NCBI GenBank assembly: GCA_934572445.1
Contig: CAKTLD010000097.1
Location: 1-7,216, forward strand
Direction: 5' to 3'
DNA length: 7,216 bases
Source of the DNA: an uncultured Oscillospiraceae bacterium
GTDB taxonomy: Bacteria; Bacillota; Clostridia; Oscillospirales; Oscillospiraceae
Shown: piece after piece, positions 1 to 5,101 of the stretch
Numbering within the stretch: position 1 is the stretch's first letter
How the letters are laid out: every line of letters begins with the position of its first letter
The notes under the pieces: generated by a model
Told to the model about the DNA's origin: nothing
Seen by the model: only the letters and a program-made list of their open reading frames with translations
The model's database searches: none
Position numbers and translations under genes: made by a program

Positions 1-695
1 CCGGCGGTCTCCTGATAGTGCTTGACGATCTTCCAGAAGCCCTGGCGGCTCATGCGCTCGCCGTTCATGTTGACGAACAGCGCCTTTTCCTCGGGATCGG
101 CCAGCAGCTGCGGACGGATCTCCTTAATATAGGTAGAAAGTGCCTTGACCGCCGCGGGATAGAGCGGGATCACGCGTTCCTTGCCCTTGCTGCGCGCGCG
201 GATAAAGCCTGCGCTGAGACTGACATCATCCTCATTGAGAGAGATAAGCTCGGAGACACGGATGCCTGTGGCATACAAAAGCTCAAGCATCGCATGGTCG
301 CGGTAGCCCTTGGCATCCACGCAGCGCGGCTGGTCGAGAAAGAGCTCAACCTCTTTGCCGGTCAGCACCTCGGGAAATTTATGCTCGACCTTTACCGCCG
401 CAACGCTCTTGGCGGGGTTAACGCGTACCGTGCCGTTCATCTGAAGATAGGTATAGAACGACTTGATCGAGGCGATCGAGCGCGTGATCGTGGCAGCGGA
501 CTTTCCCTTGCCGCCCATCCACGCGACGTAGTCGTTGATGGTCTTTTGAGTCACGGCCTTCAGTTCTGTGCCCGTATACTCGTCCAGATACGCGGCAAAC
601 TGATGCAGATCGCGCATATAGGAGCTGAGGGTATTCTGCGAGGCGTGCTTTTCCTCACGAAGATATGTTTCATACTGCGATAAAAGCTCCGCCAC
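1..695 (-). CDS. xerD: Tyrosine recombinase XerD (3' end missing)
   Basis: This is a site-specific tyrosine recombinase of the XerC/XerD family, which acts with a partner at the dif site to resolve chromosome dimers at division. About 231 residues are visible. The N-terminal SAM-like core-binding domain covers residues 1-85 and includes a run of the type SYMRDLHQF. The catalytic domain starts near residue 108. Arg146 in ATGIRVSEL aligns with E. coli XerD Arg148, and Lys170 in RSKGKERVIPL aligns with Lys172. The distal His/Arg box and the nucleophilic Tyr lie beyond position 1, so catalytic completeness cannot be checked. The start is GTG at 695-693, eight bases after a near-perfect AAGGAGG SD (710-704). 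The gene follows spoIIM by 25 nt and is probably co-transcribed with it. The same pairing of spoIIM and xerD, close together, is known in Bacillus and Clostridia, which favours housekeeping XerD over a phage integrase. Confidence 0.93.
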   Translation of the reverse strand, partial: MAELLSQYETYLREEKHASQNTLSSYMRDLHQFAAYLDEYTGTELKAVTQKTINDYVAWMGGKGKSAATITRSIASIKSFYTYLQMNGTVRVNPAKSVAAVKVEHKFPEVLTGKEVELFLDQPRCVDAKGYRDHAMLELLYATGIRVSELISLNEDDVSLSAGFIRARSKGKERVIPLYPAAVKALSTYIKEIRPQLLADPEEKALFVNMNGERMSRQGFWKIVKHYQETA

Positions 696-720
696 GGATC
701 ACCCCTCCTTCCCATGGAAT

Positions 721-1350
721 TCAGCCCGCAGCCAGCAGTAAAAACTGCGGCACGAGCCACAGCTCCACCAGGGAGCCAAGACATAAACACACACAACAAA
801 CGCCAAATCGGTACCAATACGCACTGCCGTAGATCACCGGACGCACCCGCCCGCCGCTGCCGAGTGAAAGGAGCAGCAGCGCGCGTGATTTTTCCAGCGC
901 CGCCGCGCCGAGCGCCAACGTGCAGGGCAATACTGCTAAAAGCCGGATGCCAAACAGCGCCAGCAACAGCGGAAAGCTCTCTCGTCCCAGCGAGAGTGCA
1001 AAGCAGAACAGCGAAAAGGAGATCAGGAAGCCATGAAACACACAGACAAGCGGGATGGCCAGCGCTCCGATGGAGGCGAAGCCCAGCAGGAACACGATCA
1101 CCGGCGCGCGAAAATAGCACACCATCGTTTCGCCAAGGGCGCGCACACTGAAAGACCGCTGCGCACCAAGTGCGAGATAGGACGCAAAATAGCGCCCCAG
1201 TTCTTCCCCCGTGCGCTGTGCTGCTCCCGCTGCCGCTGCATAACCGCATAACACACCCAACACAATAAATGCTGACAGAATCAGCACTGGCAGCGGTATG
1301 CGCCGCGGCAATGCTGCGCGGCGTCTTCTTTTAGTCGTCCGACCAAGCAA
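721..1350 (-). CDS. spoIIM: Stage II sporulation protein M (SpoIIM)
   Basis: This is an integral membrane protein of the SpoIIM/DUF95 family. In Bacillus, SpoIIM forms with SpoIID and SpoIIP the peptidoglycan-remodelling complex that drives forespore engulfment. From the chosen start it has 209 residues, close to the 214 of B. subtilis SpoIIM. It opens with a basic cytoplasmic stretch (TKRRRRAALPRR), then about five hydrophobic segments near residues 19-41, 82-98, 100-120, 126-150 and 182-205. The frame is open back to an ATG at 1416, but that codon has no SD and coincides with the predicted transcription start. A TTG at 1350-1348 sits eight bases after AAAGGGG, the same spacing as in the downstream xerD, so I prefer TTG. 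The family call rests on topology, length and the xerD neighbour more than on sharp motifs. It is Ala/Leu/Cys-rich and diverged. Confidence 0.82.
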   Translation of the reverse strand: MLGRTTKRRRRAALPRRIPLPVLILSAFIVLGVLCGYAAAAGAAQRTGEELGRYFASYLALGAQRSFSVRALGETMVCYFRAPVIVFLLGFASIGALAIPLVCVFHGFLISFSLFCFALSLGRESFPLLLALFGIRLLAVLPCTLALGAAALEKSRALLLLSLGSGGRVRPVIYGSAYWYRFGVCCVCLCLGSLVELWLVPQFLLLAAG

Positions 1351-1358
1351 ATACGTCA

Positions 1359-1365
1359 CCCCTTT
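1359..1365 (-). promoter_or_regulatory. SD site that sets the TTG start of spoIIM
   Basis: Read on the minus strand this is AAAGGGG followed by TGA, a one-mismatch form of the AAGGAGGTGA anti-SD complement. It lies eight bases ahead of the TTG at 1350. No comparable purine block precedes the in-frame ATGs at 1416 and 1395, so this site decides the start. Confidence 0.6.
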
Positions 1366-1421
1366 GGTAAAAGCGGAAGGCAATCGTACCCGCATGGATC
1401 TGAGGACCGAACGCATTTATA

Positions 1422-1450
1422 AATATAGGACTTTTGCATTCGTTTCGCAA
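1422..1450 (-). promoter_or_regulatory. Probable sigma-A-type promoter of spoIIM-xerD
   Basis: On the minus strand there is TTGCGA (1450-1445), a 17-base spacer and TATATT (1427-1422). These match 4/6 and 5/6 of the vegetative consensus. Transcription would start near 1414-1416, giving a leader of about 65 nt to the TTG start. An alternative TTGACA (1491-1486), 17 bases, AAAAAT (1468-1463) lies upstream with a better -35 but a poor -10. In B. subtilis spoIIM is transcribed by sigma-E; I could not find a convincing sigma-E promoter here, but the distinction is not secure by eye. Confidence 0.5.
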
Positions 1451-1482
1451 GCAGAATTGCCTATTTTTCCCAATTTTGTAGA

Positions 1483-1519
1483 TTATGTCAAAATGTTATG
1501 TAAATTACATTATGTAAAC
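1483..1519. repeat. Cluster of TTATGT boxes upstream of spoIIM promoter
   Basis: Three direct copies of TTATGT begin at 1483, 1496 and 1510, spaced 13 and 14 bases. The second and third carry TTATGTAAA. An inverted copy TTACAT at 1505-1510 makes the arms ATGTAA-A-TTACAT (1498-1510). A weaker relative, CTATGCAAA, begins at 1519. The cluster lies just upstream of the proposed -35 of spoIIM in a markedly AT-rich patch, where a regulator might bind. The binding protein is unknown. Low-complexity AT sequence can produce such repeats by chance. Confidence 0.4.
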
Positions 1520-1562
1520 TATGCAAACAAGTGGCATGACGGCGCGCTTTTCAACAAGATAT

Positions 1563-1616
1563 GGTGCGGCATCTCCATCATCCTCACCACATCTGGAAGC
1601 ATGCCGCCTCCGCACC
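1563..1616. repeat. Imperfect inverted repeat with alternative pairings
   Basis: The arm GGTGCGGCAT (1563-1572) can pair with ATGCCG (1601-1606) plus CACC (1613-1616), leaving a six-base bulge and a 28-base loop. GGTGCGG can instead pair continuously with CCGCACC (1610-1616). It lies beyond the DUF3792 terminator and upstream of the spoIIM promoter, so it is outside both predicted transcripts. Function is unknown. Confidence 0.35.
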
Positions 1617-1625
1617 ACTCGTATC

Positions 1626-1650
1626 CGAAAAAGCCGCATTTTTGCGGCTT
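1626..1650 (-). terminator. Rho-independent terminator after the DUF3792 gene
   Basis: The perfect 8-bp stem AAGCCGCA / TGCGGCTT (1631-1638 with 1643-1650) closes a four-base loop. On the minus strand the last arm runs into a short T tract (TTTTTC, partly inside the stem). It lies 83 nt past the DUF3792 stop and separates that unit from spoIIM-xerD. Confidence 0.75.
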
Positions 1651-1732
1651 GCGTTCACCATTTGTGCAATCTGTTAAACGCTTTTTTTGCTCTCCCGCCC
1701 CACCGTGCGTTTTTTTCTTTTTCGCTTTATGT

Positions 1733-2152
1733 TCACCTGCGTCCACGCCCTGCTCTGCCCCTTCCCTTTCGTTTCCCAGCCTTCCTTCCGCGCAGTGCCA
1801 GCGCGAGCACGGCACCGGACAGCACCGCGGCCGCACTCCAGAGCGAGCGCGCGGGGAGCAGCACGTCGAAGCAGAGAAAGCCAAGCAGCTGCATGACCAG
1901 CCAGAACGCGGCGGCGCAGAAAGCGATCATCTCTGCGCGGCGATTTGTCTTTGTGCCTGCGGCTGTGCAGCCAGCAAACGCGCCGAGCGCCGTTGCAGCG
2001 AGTGCCGCCGCATTCACCCGCTCTTCCCCGAGCGCTCCGCTGAGTATCAGCGCCGAGGCCGCCGCCAGCAGCGCAAGCGTCACCGCGAGACCGATCAGCG
2101 CGCCCAGCGCGCATTTTTTGACATACCATCGAGTGCTTACCGTCTGATTCAC
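1733..2152 (-). CDS. DUF3792/TIGR04086-family membrane protein
   Basis: This is a small integral membrane protein of 139 residues with four predicted transmembrane segments (about 16-38, 46-65, 75-96 and 102-121). It ends in a strongly basic cytoplasmic tail of roughly 19 residues rich in Arg, Lys and Gly. Size, topology and position directly after yajC match the uncharacterised TIGR04086 (DUF3792, YrzE-like) family; no biochemical role is established that I know of. The open frame reaches a GTG at 2170, but that codon lies inside the SD block. The GTG at 2152-2150 is eight bases after GGGGGAGG (2168-2161), so it is the chosen start, giving MNQTVSTRWYVKK. The SD is buried in the hairpin at 2155-2202, so expression probably depends on readthrough from yajC and on hairpin opening. 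The family call rests on topology and context rather than sharp motifs. Confidence 0.75.
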   Translation of the reverse strand: MNQTVSTRWYVKKCALGALIGLAVTLALLAAASALILSGALGEERVNAAALAATALGAFAGCTAAGTKTNRRAEMIAFCAAAFWLVMQLLGFLCFDVLLPARSLWSAAAVLSGAVLALALRGRKAGKRKGRGRAGRGRR

Positions 2153-2154
2153 GC

Positions 2155-2202
2155 AAAAAACCTCCCCCACATTCGCCTACAGGAGCGTATGTCAGGGGAG
2201 GT
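2155..2202 (-). terminator. Terminator hairpin after yajC that contains the next gene's SD
   Basis: On the minus strand ACCTCCCC (2202-2195) pairs with GGGGAGGT (2167-2160). The stem continues as ACAT/ATGT and CGC/GCG around an eight-base loop, with small internal mismatches. Six T residues (2160-2155) follow, the classic form of an intrinsic terminator, 32 nt after the yajC stop. The 3' arm is also the SD (GGGGGAGG) of the DUF3792 gene, and the T tract forms most of its SD-to-GTG spacer. The element could act as terminator, attenuator and translational lock at once; only the structure is visible, the regulation is inferred. Confidence 0.75.
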
Positions 2203-2234
2203 CTTCTTATGTTATGAAATTGTCCGGTGAAGCC

Positions 2235-2639
2235 TTACTTGATCTCAGGATCGTAACTGGGCTTGTCTTCCTTCTCGGCAGGGACGGGCTCTTCCGTCTT
2301 TGGGGCCTCGACCTGCTCAGGCTCAGCAGCCTTTTCTTCCTTCTTCTCGTCGGCAGCCTTCTTGCCCTTCTGTGCGGCAGCGGCTTCCATCGATTCGGTG
2401 GACTGGATGCCCCACTTTGCGATCTCGATGCGGACGCGGTCCTCAGAGGTCTCGAACACGACGGTCGTGTCGTTCACCTGAACGATACGGCCGACCATGC
2501 CGCCGATGGTAGTGATGCGCTCGCCCTTCTTGAGGCTGTTGCGCATATTCTCAGCCTGCTTTTTGCGCTTGTTTTCCGGACGGATGATCAGGAAGTAAAA
2601 CACCGCGATCATTGCGACCAGTAAGATGATGCTATCCAT
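2235..2639 (-). CDS. yajC: Preprotein translocase subunit YajC
   Basis: YajC is a small single-pass membrane protein that associates with SecDF and the SecYEG translocon in protein export. The 134-residue product has an N-terminal hydrophobic segment (about residues 3-19) ending in the family signature FLIIRPENKRKKQ. The conserved soluble core, residues 31-80, includes LKKGERITTIGGMVGRI and a run similar to VNDTTVVFETSEDRVRIEIAK. Residues 82-134 form a low-complexity tail rich in Glu, Lys, Pro and Ala, variable in this family and probably disordered. The ATG at 2639 is preceded by AAAGGA with an eight-base gap. The frame stays open upstream to 2789 but would overlap tgt without family support. 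It has its own likely promoter in the 80-nt gap after tgt. The yajC-tgt-queA neighbourhood is widely conserved in bacteria. Confidence 0.95.
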   Translation of the reverse strand: MDSIILLVAMIAVFYFLIIRPENKRKKQAENMRNSLKKGERITTIGGMVGRIVQVNDTTVVFETSEDRVRIEIAKWGIQSTESMEAAAAQKGKKAADEKKEEKAAEPEQVEAPKTEEPVPAEKEDKPSYDPEIK

Positions 2640-2672
2640 AGTATAGTTCCTTTCAAAAACAAAGATATTAAT

Positions 2673-2701
2673 ATTATAGCGGAAGTTCTTCCGTTGCGCA
2701 A
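2673..2701 (-). promoter_or_regulatory. Sigma-A-type promoter of yajC, with inverted repeat in its spacer
   Basis: On the minus strand a perfect TATAAT (2678-2673) lies 17 bases from TTGCGC (2701-2696), a weak -35 with 3/6 matches. Transcription would begin about 27 nt before the yajC ATG. The spacer holds an inverted repeat with 6-bp arms CGGAAG/CTTCCG (2680-2693), and the -35 lies in the palindrome TTGCGCAA. A repressor site in the spacer is possible. The repeat is not followed by a T run, so it does not look like a tgt terminator. Confidence 0.6.
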
Positions 2702-2718
2702 GGGGTTTATTGGAAGAA

Positions 2719-3852
2719 TCAGACTCTTTCCGAAAGCTTTGTGCTGTATTCGGCACGGAACGCGGCAAATTCGCCCGCATCCAGCGCATCGCGGATATGC
2801 CGGGTGAGCTTGTTATAGAAATACAGGTTGTGCATCACTGCAAGGCGCAGGGCCAGGATCTCCTCTGCCTTGAAGAGGTGGCGCAGGTACGCTCGTGAAA
2901 AATTCCGGCACACAGGACAGTCGCACCGCTCGTCAATTGGCCGTTCGTCGAGCTTGTACTTCTCGTTTTTCAGGTTAATCGAGCCGTTCCAGGTAAAGAG
3001 TTTACCGTGGCGCGCATTGCGCGCAGGCATCACGCAGTCGAAGAAGTCCACGCCGCGCGCCACGCCCTCAATAATATTCGACGGCGTACCGACGCCCATC
3101 AGGTAACGCGGCTTGTCCTGCGGCATATAGGGCTCGACCGCGTCGATGATGTCGTACATCACCTGCGTTGGCTCGCCGACCGCGAGGCCGCCAATGGCGT
3201 AGCCATCGCAGTCGAGCTTCGCGATCTCCTTCATGTGCCAGATGCGAAGATCCTCAAACGTCGCACCCTGATTGATGCCGAAGAGCATCTGCTGCGGATT
3301 GACGGTATCCGGCAAGGCGTTCAGCTTGTCATGCTCGGTCTTGCAGCGCTCCAGCCAGCGCAGCGTGCGCTCGCAGGACTTCTTGGCATACTCGTAGGGC
3401 GCAGGATTTTCCACGCACTCGTCGAAGGCCATCGCGATATCGCTGCCGAGGTTCGACTGGATGCGCATGCTCTCCTCCGGTCCCATGAAGATGCGGTGAC
3501 CGTCGAGGTGAGAGGCGAACGTTACGCCCTCCTCCTTGATTTTGCGCAAGCCTGCAAGGGAAAAGACCTGAAACCCACCGCTGTCAGTCAGAATGGGGCC
3601 ATCCCAGCGCATGAACTTGTGGAGACCGCCCATTTGGCGCACCACGTCGTCGCCGGGGCGCAGATGCAGGTGGTAGGTGTTGGACAGCTCAATCTGGCAG
3701 CCGAGATCTTTTAAGTCGAACGCGCTCACGCCGCCCTTGATGGCTGCCTGCGTGCCGACGTTCATAAAAACCGGCGTCTGCACCTCTCCGCCATGCGCGC
3801 ATTTGAACTTGCCGCGCCGTGCCTTGCCCTCATATTTGATGACCTTAAACAT
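2719..3852 (-). CDS. tgt: tRNA-guanine transglycosylase (Tgt)
   Basis: Tgt exchanges guanine 34 in the anticodon of tRNA Asp, Asn, His and Tyr for the queuosine precursor preQ1 (or queuine in some organisms). The product is 377 residues, normal for bacterial Tgt, and folds as a TIM barrel with a zinc site. Visible motifs are LSNTYHLHLRPG (57-67), LTDSGGFQVFSL with the general acid/base Asp90, MAFDEC with Asp144 and Cys146, GGLAVGE with Val225, and DFFDCVMPARNARHG with the nucleophile Asp272. The zinc ligands are Cys310, Cys312, Cys315 and His341. Cys146 and Val225 match the bacterial preQ1-type pocket by alignment with Z. mobilis Tgt. The ATG at 3852 has GAGG seven bases upstream. It begins 15 nt after the queA stop, so the two enzymes of the same pathway form one transcript. 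No terminator separates it from yajC. Confidence 0.98.
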   Translation of the reverse strand: MFKVIKYEGKARRGKFKCAHGGEVQTPVFMNVGTQAAIKGGVSAFDLKDLGCQIELSNTYHLHLRPGDDVVRQMGGLHKFMRWDGPILTDSGGFQVFSLAGLRKIKEEGVTFASHLDGHRIFMGPEESMRIQSNLGSDIAMAFDECVENPAPYEYAKKSCERTLRWLERCKTEHDKLNALPDTVNPQQMLFGINQGATFEDLRIWHMKEIAKLDCDGYAIGGLAVGEPTQVMYDIIDAVEPYMPQDKPRYLMGVGTPSNIIEGVARGVDFFDCVMPARNARHGKLFTWNGSINLKNEKYKLDERPIDERCDCPVCRNFSRAYLRHLFKAEEILALRLAVMHNLYFYNKLTRHIRDALDAGEFAAFRAEYSTKLSERV

Positions 3853-3867
3853 AATTTTTCCTCACTT

Positions 3868-4893
3868 TTAAGAGATGAACATCGCGTCGCCGAAGCTGAA
3901 GAAACGATATTTTTCTTTCACCGCCTCTTCGTAGGCGTGCAGCACATGCTCGCGGCCCGCGAGCGCCGAGACCAGCATGATGAGCGTGGACTGTGGCAGA
4001 TGGAAATTCGTCACGAGCGCGTCCATTACCTTAAAGCGGTAGCCGGGGTAGATGTAGATGCTCGTCCAGCCCGCGAAGGGTTCCATGTGACCGTCCTCCT
4101 GCGCCCAGCTCTCAAGCGTGCGGCAAGACGTCGTGCCGACGCAGATCACGCGCCCGCCGCGTGCCTTCGTCTCGTTGATGAGCGTCGCCGTCTCGGGCGG
4201 AATGACACAATATTCGCTGTGCATATCGTGCTGCTCAATGTCGTCCTCCTTGACAGGGCGGAACGTGCCGAGGCCGACATGCAGCGTCACATAGCCGATG
4301 TTCACGCCCTTTGCCTGAATTTTTTCCAGCAGCTCTGGCGTGAAGTGCAGGCCCGCCGTCGGCGCCGCCGCGCTGCCGTTGACCTTGGAATAGACCGTCT
4401 GGTAGCGCTCCTGATCCTGCAGTTCCTCCTTGATGTAAGGCGGCAGCGGCATCTTACCGAGGTGCTCAAGCACCTCGAGGAAAATACCCTCAAAGTCGAA
4501 TTTCACCATGCGGTTGCCGTCAGGCAGCACGTCCACGACCTCCGCCCTGAGCTCGCCGTTGCCGAACTGCATCTTCGCTCCCTTGCGCAGGTGCTTCCCC
4601 GGGCGCACGATGCACTCCCACGTCTTGTCGCCGCGGTCAATGAGCAGCAGCACCTCGCACGCGCCGCCGCCCGGCAGGCGCTGGCCCAAAAGGCGCGCCG
4701 GCAGCACGCGGGAATTGTTCAAAATCAGGCAGTCGCCGGGGTTCAAAAAGTCCGGCAGCTCGTAAAAATGGTGATGAGAGAGCTCGCCCGTCTTTTTGTC
4801 AAGGCACATCAGGCGCGATTCGTCGCGCTTTTCAAGCGGCGTCTGCGCAATCAACTCCTCAGGGAGGTAATAATCAAAATCTTTGGTCTTCAT
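3868..4893 (-). CDS. queA: S-adenosylmethionine:tRNA ribosyltransferase-isomerase (QueA)
   Basis: QueA transfers and isomerises the ribosyl moiety of S-adenosylmethionine onto preQ1 in tRNA, giving epoxyqueuosine, the step after Tgt. The 341-residue product is of usual length and carries the family landmarks: N-terminal [27 protein letters not shown] (59-68), LPPYI (150-154), ERYQTVY (162-168), [13 protein letters not shown] (173-185), [10 protein letters not shown] (205-214), MHSEY (224-228), [11 protein letters not shown] (252-262), [10 protein letters not shown] (295-304) and the C-terminal FFSFGDAM. The frame extends to an ATG at 4938, but the family N-terminus and AAGGGA nine bases upstream place the start at 4893. 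It heads the queA-tgt-yajC string behind a strong promoter. Genes for preQ1 synthesis (queC, queD, queE, queF) are not in this window, so the source of preQ1 cannot be judged. Confidence 0.98.
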   Translation of the reverse strand: MKTKDFDYYLPEELIAQTPLEKRDESRLMCLDKKTGELSHHHFYELPDFLNPGDCLILNNSRVLPARLLGQRLPGGGACEVLLLIDRGDKTWECIVRPGKHLRKGAKMQFGNGELRAEVVDVLPDGNRMVKFDFEGIFLEVLEHLGKMPLPPYIKEELQDQERYQTVYSKVNGSAAAPTAGLHFTPELLEKIQAKGVNIGYVTLHVGLGTFRPVKEDDIEQHDMHSEYCVIPPETATLINETKARGGRVICVGTTSCRTLESWAQEDGHMEPFAGWTSIYIYPGYRFKVMDALVTNFHLPQSTLIMLVSALAGREHVLHAYEEAVKEKYRFFSFGDAMFIS

Positions 4894-5005
4894 GGTGTGT
4901 TTTCCCTTCCGCGCCAGGGCCTCGCCGCCGGCAGTCATTGCATGAGATCTGAACCGCGTGCATAGTCTTTTCCTGAGAGCGCGCCGGCCTGATCCGCAAA
5001 CGTAT
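4894..5005 (-). other. Leader of the queA transcript
   Basis: The predicted untranslated leader is about 110 nt, long for an ordinary gene. I see no preQ1-I riboswitch layout (a compact hairpin with an A-rich tail reaching the SD). The self-complementary GCCGGC occurs twice (4928-4933 and 4982-4987) and could pair across the leader. A 29-codon reading frame begins at an ATG at 4963-4961 with AGGA seven bases upstream and overlaps the queA start in another frame. Whether it is translated is unknown. Confidence 0.3.
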
Positions 5006-5011
5006 TTTTAT

Positions 5012-5040
5012 ATTATATGACAGATCCCGCGCCGTTTCAA
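5012..5040 (-). promoter_or_regulatory. Strong sigma-A promoter of the queA operon
   Basis: On the minus strand TTGAAA (5040-5035, 5/6 match) is separated by 17 bases from a perfect TATAAT (5017-5012). Transcription should begin near 5005, leaving a leader of about 110 nt before queA. The -10 region reads TATATTATA on the plus strand, nearly symmetric, so it may also serve transcription toward dapA. No good plus-strand -35 was found. Confidence 0.8.
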
Positions 5041-5064
5041 GCCAAACCGCATATCTTTTTCTGT

Positions 5065-5081
5065 GGTGCGCGCGGCGCATC
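5065..5081 (+). repeat. GC-rich hairpin just upstream of the dapA SD
   Basis: The sequence folds as a stem of about seven pairs including one G-U (GGTGCGC with GCGCATC) around a three-base loop. It ends eight bases before AAAGGAG (5089-5095). It lies in the presumed dapA leader and may affect ribosome access. No lysine riboswitch fits in the roughly 80-nt leader. Confidence 0.35.
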
Positions 5082-5101
5082 CGGAGCGAAAGGAGCTATT
5101 T

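Larger units (their letters stand above)
1351..1732. other. Gene-free region between the DUF3792 gene and spoIIM
   Basis: I find no credible coding sequence here; the open frames crossing it have no SD and no recognisable protein character. From right to left it holds a purine-rich 3' untranslated stretch (1651-1732, minus-strand reading), the terminator at 1626-1650, an imperfect inverted repeat (1563-1616), an AT-rich patch with TTATGT boxes, and the promoter, leader and SD of spoIIM. Confidence 0.7.

Noticed and set aside
18..683. Plus-strand open frame of 221 codons opposite xerD
   Set aside because: It is the complement of the XerD frame; the minus-strand product has clear recombinase motifs and this one has none.
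1..695. Phage or element integrase instead of XerD
   Set aside because: The close spoIIM neighbour, small size and SKGKER hairpin fit chromosomal XerD, and no att-like repeats or mobile genes are near.
560..1249. Minus-strand open frame of 229 codons in a second frame over spoIIM and xerD
   Set aside because: It overlaps both genes, has no SD and reads as Cys/Arg-rich shadow sequence; the SpoIIM frame has proper membrane segments.
1298..2230. Plus-strand open frame of 310 codons across the gene-free region and the DUF3792 gene
   Set aside because: It has no SD, shows low-complexity His/Cys/Arg composition, and crosses two terminators and the spoIIM promoter. It is the shadow of a GC-rich gene plus intergenic DNA.
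3793..4965. Plus-strand open frame of 390 codons opposite queA
   Set aside because: It is antisense to unmistakable QueA, with Arg/His/Val-rich composition typical of a complement frame.
4894..5005. preQ1 riboswitch ahead of queA
   Set aside because: No compact aptamer or A-rich tail reaching the SD was visible; a covariance search would be needed to exclude an unusual class.
5018..5101. Lysine riboswitch ahead of dapA
   Set aside because: The space is under 100 nt, well below the roughly 170-nt aptamer, and no matching conserved core is seen.
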